From: Combretum micranthum
Taxonomy: Eukaryota > Streptophyta > Magnoliopsida > Myrtales > Combretaceae
Length of the DNA stretch: 64,000 nt
Assembly (NCBI GenBank): GCA_024138025.1
Contig: JAMXBD010001579.1
Location: 275,062-339,061, forward strand
Direction: 5' to 3'
The notes under the pieces are model-generated. The model was given only the letters and a program-made list of their open reading frames with translations. It was not told the DNA's origin and searched no databases. Numbering within the stretch: position 1 is the first letter of the stretch; each line of letters begins with the position of its first letter. This document shows, piece after piece, positions 34,610 to 46,852 of this stretch. A program made the position numbers and the translations under genes.

Positions 34610-36235
34610 CGCCTCCCATGACATAGATCACAGGAAGCAAAAGAACATGGAGCTTGCTTGCTCATGCAAGATCATTTCATTAAGTGGATAAAATACTTAG
34701 AATGGCATTCTATAGTGATTTGAAAAAACAATTTTTTGGAAAAGTCGATGCCTTATGATAGGCAATCAAACAGAAATTGTCAGCTAATGCTGTGGAACTC
34801 GCATGTACGTATAATATCTCCAATTTTCGGGATGATTTATTTCTGTTCCTGGAAACGAAACACACACGGAACACTACGAATTCAAACATGAACCCATGTT
34901 GTCTTATGTGATCTAAGGTACAAGTCCAACAGAGTTCAGTGATATAGAAAGTAAAGATATTGACATGCACTGATAATATTTAGTGATTGAGAGTAAAAAT
35001 AGTCCCCAAACAACAAGGTCCTACGGAAAGAGATCAACCAGCAGAATGAACAAAAGTAGGCCAATCAGATCGATGTGGCCAACTGCCCATCATATGCACT
35101 CCACTCGTAACGGCGCTCCAAGCAAATGGGCGCACTTCTTAAGCTAAACCATGATTTGAAGAGATACTCAATAAGCTTCAAACTATCTAATGAGCTGCTC
35201 GAAAGAAAATGGAACTTCTAAATCAAGGAATCCCTTCCTGGTTGAGTGACTACCACCTTAAACCTAGTAAAAGAAAGTTTCTGCTTCAAAAGGTCCAATA
35301 TAAGCAATAGACCAGAAAGCAATTCACGATGTCAACCATATGCTACAACTCAGTATCATAGCATTCATCAAACTGGTTGTAAAAGCAAGATAAAACACCA
35401 TAGGAGATTGACACAGAACGGGTTGCTATCAAGAGAACTTGCTGTCAATTATTTAGTGAAGTAGAAGCAAGGCATTCCATTATCACCAAACCAAATCACA
35501 AATTGGAATAAGCAGTTTTCATATTTTATGCTTGAACTACCAGAAGCAGCCAGGCAAGATAGCAATAGCACTCAAAGAGGCCAAAAGTACGGAGCTCAAT
35601 AAACTTTTACACATCGTGTATCTGATCAAACAGTTGCCAACTCTAACATGTCCTCACATTTGGGACCAGGTCATGGAACATGAGATTAAAAAAAGGGATC
35701 CAAACATAGTAAAACACCAAGAAAACAGAGTGAACTGTGAACACTGTACCCTGCTAGTTCCCCTTTTCATTCATCCCCCAACCCCCTTCGCGATAGTTTT
35801 ATAAAGATGTTATGCCAGGGGACATGACCAAATGCCGTACATGCATTTCCTAACAATCTTAAATGAAAACAACAAAGCCCCGGTATATGTTTATCACACT
35901 CTAGGAGAACTTTCACGAATCAGTCAACAAATTTTTCCATTTTTGAAATTTGTTCTGAGTAATGAAAATTGAGAATAGGACTGTTGAAATCACAAATTAG
36001 GTATTAGAATCGAAATGCTGACTTATAATGTGTACAACACACACAAATTAGCAATTTACCCAAAGTATCGCACTAGGGCATAATGAACAAGAACTCAACT
36101 CCCAAATTAAAGCTATAGATGTTGTTTTAATGTTGCAGCGTTGTAATCACGGCATTAAAATGGAGGCGAAGCAGGTGAATCACAAAACACCAAACGCGGC
36201 AGAGTCAAATTCTAACTTCATGATATGGTTAATCC
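34610..36235. other. Right spacer of unit 1, no gene recognised
   Basis: It aligns with 54377-56905, except that about 0.9 kb present in unit 2 (about 55197-56098) is missing here at 35426. A roughly 50-codon minus-strand reading ending near 35065 (with RRYEWSAYDGQLATSI) is shared with unit 2. It differs mainly by residue-changing substitutions, so it looks non-coding. Confidence 0.45.
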
Positions 36236-37023
36236 ACTGCAACAAAATTAGAAATTAAATATAAATATTTATATTAATTATAAGTTGTTAAAAATTTCAA
36301 TAATGGTGTGATCCAGCATTGTCAAATGGTTATAATAATAACATATCTCAGCGCAGCAGCTCAGATGAAGCATTGTAAAATGGTTATAATACTTTTCTAT
36401 ACGTTGCAAATGCTTTTAAAAAATTACATTGAGAAAAAGTTTAGTTGACTTGCTAACATTAGTTAACATGTTATAAAGAAATATATATTTCTTCTAATAT
36501 TGATAATAAATATAAAAAAAATTATAAATAAATGCATAAATGTCTTCTTTTTGCACTTAACAAATGATGAACTTTTACAGTACTACTATCATGAGACTTT
36601 ACCATCAATATTATAAAATTAAATTGATTTTAAAATAAATTAATATAAAAAAAATTTAAGAAGTTTTATCACGATTGAAAAAGATTTGAATTATTTATTA
36701 ATATATAAAACCAGTTTTATTGTAATCGCCACGGGGCTGTAGAATGTTTCTAACAAATGTGTTGCATCAATAAACATTTTTTCCTCGACGGGGAAAAAAA
36801 AGAAGTGTGGACCCATGTGAACTTTAACCTAAACTCTCTTGCTTCTAAACAATAAATGCGAAGATGTAATGATGAGATGGAAATTTTGTTTTCTTTATAC
36901 TGAGTCAAGGGGTAAGTATCGAATAGCTATCATTGCATGGCTATAGAATTCTAAAGACTGGAAGAAAAGTCCACCTAACGCATCTTCCAATAGTAGAAAA
37001 AGGAACGAGATTCCATTTCCATC

Positions 37024-37030
37024 TATAAAA
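37024..37030 (+). promoter_or_regulatory. TATA box of dioxygenase copy 2
   Basis: TATAAAA lies 74 bases before the A of the leader conserved with unit 1 and 80 bases before the ATG at 37104. Unlike copy 1, the sequence upstream (36705-36958) is not transposon-derived as far as I can see. Confidence 0.6.
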
Positions 37031-37103
37031 CCAACGTCATTTGTCTTAAGATATTGAACTTGGAGATTTAGAAGATAAAGAGTGCCAGGAATAGTAATTT
37101 AAT

Positions 37104-39372
37104 ATGCAGGAAGAAGGAGAAACACTTGGAAATGGATCTTCTTTGCCAGTCCTAAGCGTTCAAGAGATTGTGAGGGATGATCCTGGTTTCATTCCTGAAA
37201 GATACATTAAGCAACTGAAAGACAGGCCTCTGGAGACTCTAGTTAGCCATTCATATGACATCCCAGTTATCAAGATGTCCCTGCTTGCTAGTGGAGATAA
37301 ACTTGAGCTACAAAAGCTAAACTCTGCTTGCAAAGATTGGGGATTCTTCCAGGTAAAACTTTATGGCCAAGGAAGCAACATGTTCTACTTGTTGGTTATG
37401 TCATCAGTCACAGCGACAGTCTGAATTTCTAAGACAGTGTTGCTGAACCTTGGAAATGGTCACAACTGCGAAATTTCTTCTTATGATTTTGGTTTTTTCT
37501 GCTTGCTAGTGCACTTGATACACACTTGTCTATATTTTTTCATCAATCCATCACTTGACATGGTTTTTTCCTTCACTAATTTAAGTAGCAAATATGAATC
37601 AAATTGGGTGATTTTTCATGTAAGACTTAGATACTATTGGATATTTAGTATACAAGAGAAAATTAAATATAAGGTGTTAACATCATCTAAGCGGTAAATA
37701 TTTTCAAAATTTCAGGCAATGCTTAGTTCTGATAATTTCAAGGAGGGTCATTGTGATTTAACTTTTGAAATTCCAACGATGAAATCTGATCTTCCTGGTT
37801 CTCCCTTTTTTTTTTTTTTTTTTTGGGGTCCCAGATTATAGATCACGGAATAGAAGACACTGTGTTGGATAAGATGAAGGCCGCAATGGCATCATTTTTC
37901 GATCTTCCGCTAGAAGAGAAGAAGAAATATGCAATGCCAGCAAACGATCTTCAAGGTTATGGACAAGCATATGTTGTTTCTGAAGAACAAAAGCTTGATT
38001 GGGGAGATTTTATTTACTTAAGGACACATCCGGAGAAGTATAGAAGGTTCAAGTACTGGCCGCTCTCATTACCTGGATTCAAGTAACTCCACGGACCCTC
38101 TCATATTTCATAATCTATGTTTATGATGCTTTCTTTGAAGTCCTGAAGAAACTTTCTAGCCAAAATACACAAATGAGTCAACCTTACGCAATGAAACTCC
38201 TGAATTTTTTCTTGTTCAATTAAACATCTCACTTGATATTTGCCGAAATGAAAACCTAAAATTTCAAGTGTTATGTTAACATTTTACTTACAAACTCGCT
38301 ATTAGGCTTCAATTTCACGAACAGGAATATTATAGTCATTATTAGCATGCACTCCAAAAATTCAAGGGTTTAACCGAAAAATATGTGAAAAGGATAGGGA
38401 CTTCTGCAATGAGTAAAATCCTGGGGGCTTATTTGTATATTTTTCTGATTTTTTATTAAGTCTAATAAGTTGTGACATGCTTGTGTTATGCTAACTGCTA
38501 ATTTAATGTATAATCTTGAAGAGAGGCAGTGGAAAATTATTCAAAAGAACTGCAGAAGATCACACAGGAGCTCTTTGCTAATTTATCCATATTGTTGGGA
38601 CTGGACAAAGATGGTCTAAGAAAGGAACATGGAGAGATGAAACTAGGAATGAAAATGAACTACTACCCACCATGTTCGAGGCCTGATCTTGTTCTCGGTG
38701 TAAGTCCACATTCTGATGGTGGTTCCATAACTCTTCTCTACAAGATGATGATTACAGGTCTCCAGATAAAGCATGAAGGACAATGGGTGCCCGTTAAACC
38801 GATTCGCAATGCAATGGTTGTAAATGTTGGTGATGCTCTAGAGGTATCAGATATCTAAACATATTTTAGCCCAATTAAGATATTTAAACCCTATGAATTT
38901 CGACAGGTCTCAAGTTTTCATTCCTAGATACGTGTTTGCAAGTTGCTTTACATAGTGTAAGAGTTATATGGTGCTGACTTTCCATTAACTTTTTGACAAA
39001 TAAGATACTACGATCCATGTACAGACAAAATATATCTTTGTGCCCCACTGTGCTATGAAAGTAAAAGAAAGAAGTATGTACAGATGGATGGCCTAGTTTG
39101 CTCAATTATCACAAGCAATTCATGATTTTCAGGTCTGGAGTAATGTGTACAAAAGCATGAGCACAGAGCCGTAACAAACAAGAAGAAAGCAAGAATTCAG
39201 TGGCAGCATTTGTTATTCCAGAAGATGAAATAATAATTGGTCCCCTTCCACCAACATTTGATGATATTCACTGCCTCGAGTGTACAGGAACATCAAGTTT
39301 ATTGATTATGTCCGGCATGTTTTGGGAAGAAAAATGGAAGGAAAGGCACACACTGATTATCTAAAGCTGTAA
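37104..39372 (+). pseudogene. 2-oxoglutarate/Fe(II) dioxygenase, unit 2 copy, broken in exon 4
   Basis: Exons match copy 1: 37104-37352, 37835-38082, 38522-38843, and 39133 to the ancestral stop at 39372. Exons 1 and 2 are open and splice sites are conserved. In exon 3 a 1-base and a 2-base deletion cancel out, replacing LLQDDDITG by LYKMMITG just after the HxD iron ligands. In exon 4 a 3-base deletion (GL lost, V gained) is followed by a 1-base deletion, giving a stop at 39172-39174 (KSMSTEP, stop). The distal His and the RxS motif are therefore out of frame. Two later 1-base deletions restore the frame by chance. As sequenced, the protein would lack the C-terminal part of the catalytic fold. 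Confidence 0.87.
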
Positions 39373-40487
39373 GGTACTGAAATGAATAATTGTTTTTTGA
39401 TGCTTTCATCTGACTTTGGAGTGTCTAGCTAGCTAGTTGATGACATTTTACAAAATGAGTAAAATATAAATGCATATTATCTGAAGCTCCATCGCTACAA
39501 AGATTCCTTTTCTTTTCTTTTTCTTTCTTTCGATTTATTTTTCATCTCATCTCTACTTGATCTATGATTGTTTCAAATAGGATAATTTAAGAATATCCGA
39601 TCTACATCTAATCTGTTTATCTCAAATCCAGTGTGAATTTTGACCATGTGGCCCTGCTGTAATCTTCATTGTTCATATCAGTATGTTACAAATCATTTCT
39701 CTGCCAAACTGACTTGATTTTGGCAAAGTAGCTAAAAAGCACTGCTCTGATGTGCTCAAAATTTGTTAGAAAGAGGGAATGGCGCACAAATATGAACTCA
39801 TAGGTTGATGTTTGAAGATATAACACTGCACGCAACATTTGAAACTCTGAAACAATCTTATAAAGCAACAACTAACTCTCTGCTAATCTAAAAATGATTT
39901 TTGAATTGTGGTGATGGGTGGCGAGGGTCAACCAATCATTATTTGACAGGCCATGAGAGAAGCCATAATCCATCCAGAACAGATAGAAAATAGAATCTAC
40001 ATTGAATCATGATAAAAAAGAGATGTCATCAAAATAATTTCTTGAAGAACTCCTCTCATCCATGAAACATTCATAGATTCTTAGAGGTATGATGATTTGG
40101 TCGGCCAAACAAAGAGTAAGCATTCAAGTACTCATATATGGAATCTTTAGAGTATATCGTGGTGCAAGAAGAGAGGAGATCAATGCCTGTAGTAGTATAC
40201 TGAGCTCCTGAATGCAGAAATACATGGAGAAATAGTACCAGAAAAGAAGTTTGCCAAAAACCATCCACTGTCCTAAATGACAGAAAGAATAAATAAAGGC
40301 TGCATGAATACTTTTAGACCAACCAATAGTACTAGAATTCTGGAAGCTGCAAGCCCATTCAGCAAGTGCGTACTCCCACCTTGTTGCTTTGGACCCTCAC
40401 ATGGACAGCACAGTGGTCACAGCCTTCCCTTATATGCTGCACTGAAGCTCTATGGACTAATGTAATCTGCAACTACCTAACTACCAT
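39373..40487. other. Dioxygenase copy 2 3' flank and spacer, no gene
   Basis: This is the counterpart of 22154-23271, aligned with small indels. No supported gene. Confidence 0.5.
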
Positions 40488-40573
40488 CTATTGGCTTGGC
40501 CCTTGGCCTGAGAGAACCACTTCTTTGAGTGCATGAAGCATAGCTTCACTCCCATAGCTCGGACAGATCTTAG
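40488..40573 (-). other. Possible terminal exon of an unidentified minus-strand gene (unit 2)
   Basis: This is the counterpart of 23272-23357: acceptor-like AAAACAG, then AKICPSYGSEAMLH and ALKEVVLSGQGPSQ and a stop. It is indel-free relative to unit 1. Identity is unknown. Confidence 0.25.
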
Positions 40574-40747
40574 CTGTTTTAACTTTAATTGATTAATGAT
40601 CTATAATCTAATAGAAACTAAATAGTATAAAATCTGACATGATTTAGCATAAAGAGGGTTGCAGTTCACTGTTCATTTGCAGTCACCGATTGAAGGATAC
40701 TTTTAAGCATTATGAGGCAATTTTAACAGAAAGAAAGGGGGCTTTAA

Positions 40748-41812
40748 TAGGAATGCAACCGGCCTTGGTCATTAATGGGTTTTCGACCCATCCAACCTGA
40801 TAAAAAACTCTGGGTTTAACCCTATAGGATAATAGATCGAGTTTGGATATAGATAATAAACCCTATAGGGTAATAGGGTCGGGTTCATATACTACTAAAA
40901 CCTAATGGATACCTGACTCGTTAGTTTAGTAAAAAAAAAAAAAATGTAATGTAAATACATTTACTAAATGTAAACAAAGTAATAGGAGAAATTTAAAAAA
41001 AAAAAATAAACACTAGACACTCTTGACTCAAACTCATTCTGCCACTGCATCTCCTTTCCTTCTCACTTCCAGTCTTGGAAATTTTCACTATCTTTATCTC
41101 TATGTTTTCACTATTGTCATTCATAGTATAATAATTTACTGTTCATGTACCGGCATTCCTTTATAAAGCTAGCAATCTTTATTCAGCAAGTTCTAAATTT
41201 TTAATTCATATCTATTCCTTGTATGTCATAGGACATTTGTGTGAAGAGATGTTAAAGGGGCAAGGAGATGTAAGGAAGGAGATATGAGGAGCTTCGAAAT
41301 GTTTTTCTTTTATGTTTATTAGACTACTTAAGGATTTTATAACTTGTCATTAAAATTTGGTTCAAGTCATATACTCATGTTTGCAGGAGAATTGTTATGT
41401 GTTTACGTGAGAATTGTTATGCTCATTAAGATTGATGTTTCAATTTGAATGTCTCTTGATTTATTATATAATTTGAAAACAGGTTGGCAAAAAAAAGTTG
41501 AATTGCTATATTATTAGACTATTATTTTATTGGCTTACGCCTGTCAAGTCTATTGAAAAAAAATAAAATAAAAAACTATAAGCAGGGCGGGTTTGGATTG
41601 ATGATTGGACAGGTGGTCAGATGGGTAATCGGATTGATAGTTGGATGGGTAACCGGGTGGGTAGCGGGTTTTAGAGAAAACCCTATAGGTAAGTTTGGAT
41701 ATAGAAGGAAAACCCTATAAGGTTATAGGATCGGGTTTGGTATGTCCTATGGTAGGTTGTTTGAGTTTGGGTTTATATGACCTGCTTGAAACCCAACCCA
41801 GTTGCGTCCCTA
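40748..41812. mobile_element. Non-autonomous hAT-like element, unit 2 copy
   Basis: The ends TAGGAATGCAACCGG and CCCAGTTGCGTCCCTA are inverted repeats. The right flank TTCAACAT (41813-41820) is the same target sequence as in unit 1, and the left flank has diverged. It has internal CCCGA/TCGGG-rich ends, an AT-rich centre and no transposase. Confidence 0.72.
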
Positions 41813-42022
41813 TTCAACATGATGAGTACACTTTCAAGTATAATTTACTCATAGGTGTTGGGGTGGTGGCGGAGAGAATAATGAAGTAAGCACATCTAAA
41901 ACAAAGAAAATAAAGGTTTCCAATTGTGCCATCCTTGGTAATGCTTAGTGTACAAGATACAGTGAGGAATGACCACAGTTGCATTCATATAATCAAGGTA
42001 ACAGGTATGTAATTCATGGGAG

Positions 42023-43176
42023 TCACATGTTGAACAGAAAAAGACTCTCCTTGTAAGAAGCGACATCAAAAGAATTTAAAGCCAATCTACCCAGAGACTT
42101 GTTACTGTGATTCTCTGTGCAATATAAGATCAGCTCCCCATTATGCATCACAATCAGAAATTGCCCCCTTTCTCTAAAGCCAACACCCTTCCCAAACCTC
42201 CATGATGACGCATATCCACAGAGAACTGTTTCATCCAAGAATGTACCACTCCATATTCTCTCATGACCCATATGTGACACACACCAGTTAGCAGGTTTCT
42301 TCCATCAGCATCCCATGGTTCTTGCTCTACTAAGCAAAGGATCGGTGTATGAGTCTCGGTCTGAGCATAATCACGCACTACCAGCGATGGTTTGTTGTTT
42401 GGACGATTATCAACAATTATTGGGACCTCCATTTCATGGAAACCTCATCGCCTAAGTGGAAGACCACAATGGCGTTTTTCCTATTCTCGGAATCTCCAAT
42501 CCAATGAAGAGCTTCATTCAGGAAAGCCTGGGAAGATCCTTCAGCCACAACATAACGAACGCTGTCCGTGACTGAAGACTGAATCGGTCTCCAAGAGTTG
42601 GTGCTCAGATGATAAATGTCAGCCACAGGTGGAACTTTCACAGACCAGAGTTTTACGAAAAGGTAGACCAATCTCAAGATCTTAAAGTCGTATTTCTGTT
42701 CCTGGTAATGAAAGTCAAACCCAAGAATATACATGTGGGAATCATCAGAACTGAAGATACGGGGAACAGGGACATGGATGTGCTTTCTGATGGAGCAGTT
42801 CCATAACATAATTTGGATATAGTTTTCAATGTAAGCAGAGAAACAGAGCAAACCGTTACAAGAGGCAATGAAATGATAGACATTGTAGCCATTGTCTAAA
42901 GGAAACTCTAATTCTACTTCTTGTTGTGGTAGTGGGTGACCGTGATCTATGTAAAGGGAGCTCCTCATTTTCTTCTGGGAAGGCGAGTAGTACCTCAACA
43001 GCAGGGATGAATCAGGACCAGGACTGTTGGTCTTATGTCGATTCTCTACAGCGAAAATGAAAGATGGAGAAGTTACAAGAGAGCACCATTGCTTACAGAC
43101 ACACCTGACTTGCAACAGCTTTTTTCACTGGAAGTCTCACCAGGATTTCCTCCCGAACTTGTGATGGAATTTCCAT
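42023..43176 (-). pseudogene. F-box protein with FBA domain, unit 2 copy, frameshifted
   Basis: The ATG at 43176 is immediately preceded in frame by a TAG, fixing the start. The F-box begins MEIPSQVREEILVRLPVK. An A-run at about 43122-43127 has one base too many, and removing it would read LLQVRCVCKQW. The main FBA frame is 42417-43115 (SCNGLLCF, LWNCSIRKHIHVP, ILGFDFHY, ADIYHLSTNSWR, EALHWIG). It shifts near 42430 to EVPIIVDNRP and VCHIWVMREYGVVHSWMKQF. It shifts again near 42180, where unit 1 has the extra A that restores LGFRERGQ, and ends at the TGA at 42023. The gene spans about 384 codons, normal for FBA proteins. The copia insertion begins 94 bases upstream of the ATG. Confidence 0.82.
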
Positions 43177-43269
43177 CTCTACCTTGCACACCCAACTTCG
43201 AAATTCTTGCTCTGAATTATATGACTAATTCTAACTTGAGAGATCATCCACGAGAAGGAATCTCCAAAC

Positions 43270-43490
43270 TGTGAAGAAATCGAAATGATCCAAGAACAGA
43301 AATTGGATCAAGAATCATTGATACTTCCAGCAGATGTTCTCCTTGTAAAAATAGAACAAACATAACAGAAAATATAATAGAATGAGAGAAAATGATTTGT
43401 TATATTATTTCTGATGTGGAGTCATATATTTATACATGTACAAAATAGGACACATGGAAGAACAATAAATAAAACTATACTACTTCTACA
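43270..43490 (-). repeat. 3' LTR of copia-2 (221 bp)
   Basis: This is the left LTR in window orientation. The polypurine tract (minus strand TTAGGGGGGA, plus 43491-43500) abuts it, confirming it is the 3' LTR. Confidence 0.93.
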
Positions 43491-43500
43491 TCCCCCCTAA
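43491..43500 (-). other. Polypurine tract of copia-2
   Basis: TTAGGGGGGA on the minus strand lies directly before the 3' LTR. Confidence 0.85.
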
Positions 43501-45136
43501 GTTGGACTAGATAACAAGCCCAACTTGTCTAAAGAAGAAAGAAGTTGAGGTGCAGGAACTGATTTGGTAAATAAATCAGCCAATTGGGACTTAGAAGAAA
43601 CATGAAGAATTTTAAGAAATCCATGAACAATATGATCATGGAGAAAATGTACATCGATATCTATATGTTTTGTTCTTCCATATAAACAAGAGTTCTCGGC
43701 AATAAGTTGTGCAGATCGACTATCACAATGCAAAGGAACCGGAAGTGAAACGTCACATCCAAATCACACATGAGATAGGACAACTAAAGAAGTTCCTTAG
43801 TAGCAGAGGCAAGACTCCGATACTCAGCTTCAGTAGAAGAAGTAGATACGGTAACTTGCTTCTTTGTCTTCCAAGAAATAAGAGAAGACCCAAGTAAAAT
43901 ACAATAACCAGTGAGTGATTTTCTATCATCAATATTAGCCCCCCAATCAGCATCGGAATAGCCTTGCAACTGCAAAGAAGAGGAAGAAGAATAGAACAAC
44001 CCTTTGTCAAAAGTGCTTTTAAGATAGTGAAGTAAATGTAAGGCAGCTTGAAAGTGAGAAGTACTGGGTTGAGCAACATTTTGGCTGAGTTGTTGTACAC
44101 AAAAGGAAATATAAGGGCGCGTCATGGTTAAGTATAATAACCAGCCAACAAGTCATTTGTACTGACTAGGATTTGGAAGAATGTCTCCTGAAGTAGTAGT
44201 AAGCTTTGTACCAGAAGGAAAAGGAATTTTAACTGGTTTGGATGCTGTTAATCTTGAGTCTTCAAGAATGTTAAGTAAGAATTTTCGTTGATTTAGCATA
44301 AAACCATGCTGAGTTCGACAAATCTCAATTCCAAGGAAAAAATGAATGTCTCCCAAATCCTTAATTGTGTATGCACAATCAATCGCATGTTTAACATCCT
44401 GAATATCTGACAAAGAATTTCCTGCTAATAATACATCATCGACATAGGCAAGCATCATAGTAAAAATATCACCACATTTGCAAGTAAACAAGGTATGATC
44501 ATGTGATGATTGAATAAATCCAAGTGAAGTAATAAAATGAGAAAATTCTTGATTCTATTGACGAGAAGCTTGCTTTAAACCATACAAAGAATGAACCAAT
44601 TTGCACACATGGCCAGAAGGAATATCATGACAACCATCAGGAGGAATCATGTAGGTATCCTCATCCAAATAACCATGTAAAAAGGCATTGTTCACATCCA
44701 ATTGGTGAACAGACCAATTTTGAACAGCTACAATTGCAAGAACCAAACAAACAGTAGATAATTTAGCAACCGAAGAAAAAGTATGAGTATAATCAACTCC
44801 AAGTTTTTGATTATACCCCTTGGCTACTAACCATGCTTTATATCTTTCTATGGTTCCATCAGGTTTATATTTGATGTTGTAAACCCATTTAGAACCTATA
44901 GCCTTCTTGCCTTTAGGTAAAGGAACAACATCCCATGTATGATTAGAAGCTAAGGCTAATAATTCTCTATTCATGGCCTCAACCCAATGAGGATCTGTCT
45001 TTGCTTCATGATAATGCTTAGGTTCATGAATAACTAATACATTTGCTAAAGAACTAATATAATCAGGTGGAAAAATATGTAAATGTGTATTGGGAAAAAG
45101 AGGATATAAAGTGGAAGAAGTAGAAGGACCTACCAA
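43497..45136 (-). pseudogene. Copia-2 reverse transcriptase and RNase H, interrupted
   Basis: RT begins in 45136-44555 (KAIGSKWVYNIKYKPDG, LDVNNAFLHGYLDEDTY, LVHSLYGLKQASRQ) and stops at 44555. It resumes at 44491 with the catalytic box AYVDDVLLAGNS (about 44446-44435). The RT connection runs to about 44153. RNase H follows at 44125-43784 (YSDADWGANIDDRKS, STSSTEAEYRSLAS) and the C-terminal end at 43733-43497 (HCDSRSAQLIAEN, KHIDIDVHFLHD). At least three stops or frameshifts break it. All catalytic motifs are still recognisable. Confidence 0.88.
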
Positions 45137-45168
45137 TGAATCTTGATGAACAGCATGTACATAATCCT

Positions 45169-46852
45169 CTAGCCAAGAAGGTGGTTTTTTGATATAATTG
45201 GAGACACGAAGAGAAGGAACAATGGAATGTGTGTCAGGATAATTGTGTATATAGAAGGAAAGAAAGTATCAGAATTATGATCATTAGATTCAAAATCTGA
45301 AACATGAGGAAGAGAAGGAAACAAAACAGAAGAAGATTGAGGTATATCAGACGATGTGTGTTTAAAAGGAAAAATATGTTCAACAAAAACAACATCTCTA
45401 CTCACAAAAACTTTGTTTGAAATGAGATAAAAAAGCTTATATCCCTTTTGATTATGTGGATATCCCAGCATAACACATTTTCGACCCTTAGCATCCAATT
45501 TGTCTATAGATTTGTCCAAAATTGGAGCAAAACAAAGACAACCAATTGTTCGAAGCTCAGAATAAGATGGAGATTGTCCAAATAAACGTTGATATGGTGA
45601 TTCCCATCCAAAACTTTCAACAGGCATTCTATTTATTAAAGTAGTTGCAGCCAAAACACAATTACCCAAAACTTCTTTAGCAAATTGGCATGTATTCGAA
45701 TCGCACAAGCTGTCTCCAACAATTGTCTATGCTTCCTTTCAACAACACCATTTTGTTGTGGTGTGTATGCAATATTTCTTTGGTGAATAATTCCTCTATT
45801 GGAAAAAATGTGTTGACATTCGTTAGAAATAAACTCTCCACCATTGTCACTACGGATATACTTTGGTTTGACATGAAAATGTGTATCCACATATGCAAGG
45901 AATTTCAAAGATAACTTGGTACTTGATACTTGTTATGCATGAGATAATTCCAAGTACATCTACTTTTATCTTCAACTACTAGTAAGAAAATACCGTGCAC
46001 CTGAAATTGAAGGAATGATATAGGGACCCCAAACATCCACATGAACAAGATCAAAATGTGAGTAGAAATAGAATGACTAACAGGAAAAGGTATACGATGA
46101 GACTTCGCCAAATGACAAGTATCACAAACAAAAGAATCGTTTTGTTATATATCATGTAAAGGAATGTGTTTAAGCTTATTGAAAAAAATATGACCCAAAC
46201 GATCATGTAAAACTCGTAAAGAAAGAGCTTTAGAACTATTACAAGAAATAGAAGAAGTGGACAAAACATTAGAAGTATAAGAATGACTAATATCAGAAAC
46301 CATCCTATCTAAAACTTGAGACTTAAGTACATAAAGTCCATCTTGAACACTAGCATTTGCAAGTACTTCCTTAGAATTATGGTCCTGAAAAGAACACGAA
46401 GTTAAGGTAAAATTAGCAATCAAATTCAAATTGGTTAAAAGTTTTGAAATTGAAATGAGATTGTGTTTAAAATCTGGTATGAGAAGCACATTATAGAGGA
46501 TAATATGCTCATTCAAGCGTACAATACCAGATTGTGTTACAAGTTTCAAACTACCATCCAGTAGTCTTACACGGATTGGTTGGATTAAATCTTGTATGTT
46601 GTGTAAAAGATGACTAAAGGGTGAAATATGATCGGACGCACCTGTATCAATTATCCATTTTCCTATAGCATTATCATTAGCAAATGAAGATCCTGCAAAA
46701 GTATTAGAGACAAAGGAATAACCTGCACAATCATCCAAATTTGGTTGATGCATAATATGAACACAGTTAGCTAAAGAAGACTGTCCAGCCACTTGTTTTT
46801 GTCCATGTCCTTGAAGCACTTTAACTACTTCTTGACAAACCCGAGCAATCAA
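45169..46852 (-). pseudogene. Copia-2 protease and integrase, interrupted
   Basis: The protease motif KWIIDTGASDHISPF begins near 46666. The GAG-pre-integrase segment HDRLGHIFFNKL lies near 46200. The integrase core is split: the first part is in 46111-45905, where frames overlap. The second Asp is in YIRSDNGGEF (about 45860) and the Glu in PQQNGVVERKHRQ (about 45770). The C-terminal integrase is at 45708-45169 (ATTLINRMPVESF, YPHNQKGYKLF). Several frameshifts and stops are present. Confidence 0.85.

Larger units (their letters stand above)
12788..36235 (+). repeat. Tandem segmental duplication, unit 1
   Basis: The sequence from ACTGCAACAAAATTAG at 12788 to GATATGGTTAATCC at 36235 is homologous, in the same order and orientation, to 36236-56905. 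Shared blocks are the left spacer (12788-13219), dioxygenase gene, hAT-like MITE, F-box gene, AT-rich spacer, MITE, 5S-type LTR and right spacer. Unit 1 is longer because it gained a Mutator-like element, a GC-rich inverted array and a hAT-like element. It lacks about 0.9 kb near 35426. The two-base microhomology CC occurs at both ends and at the junction. Confidence 0.93.

Noticed and set aside
34387..34665. Minus-strand ORF of 92 residues (MSKQAPCSFASCDLCHGRR)
   Set aside because: It spans the end of the hAT-like element into the flank and contains a poly(F) run from the A-tract. It is not conserved in unit 2.
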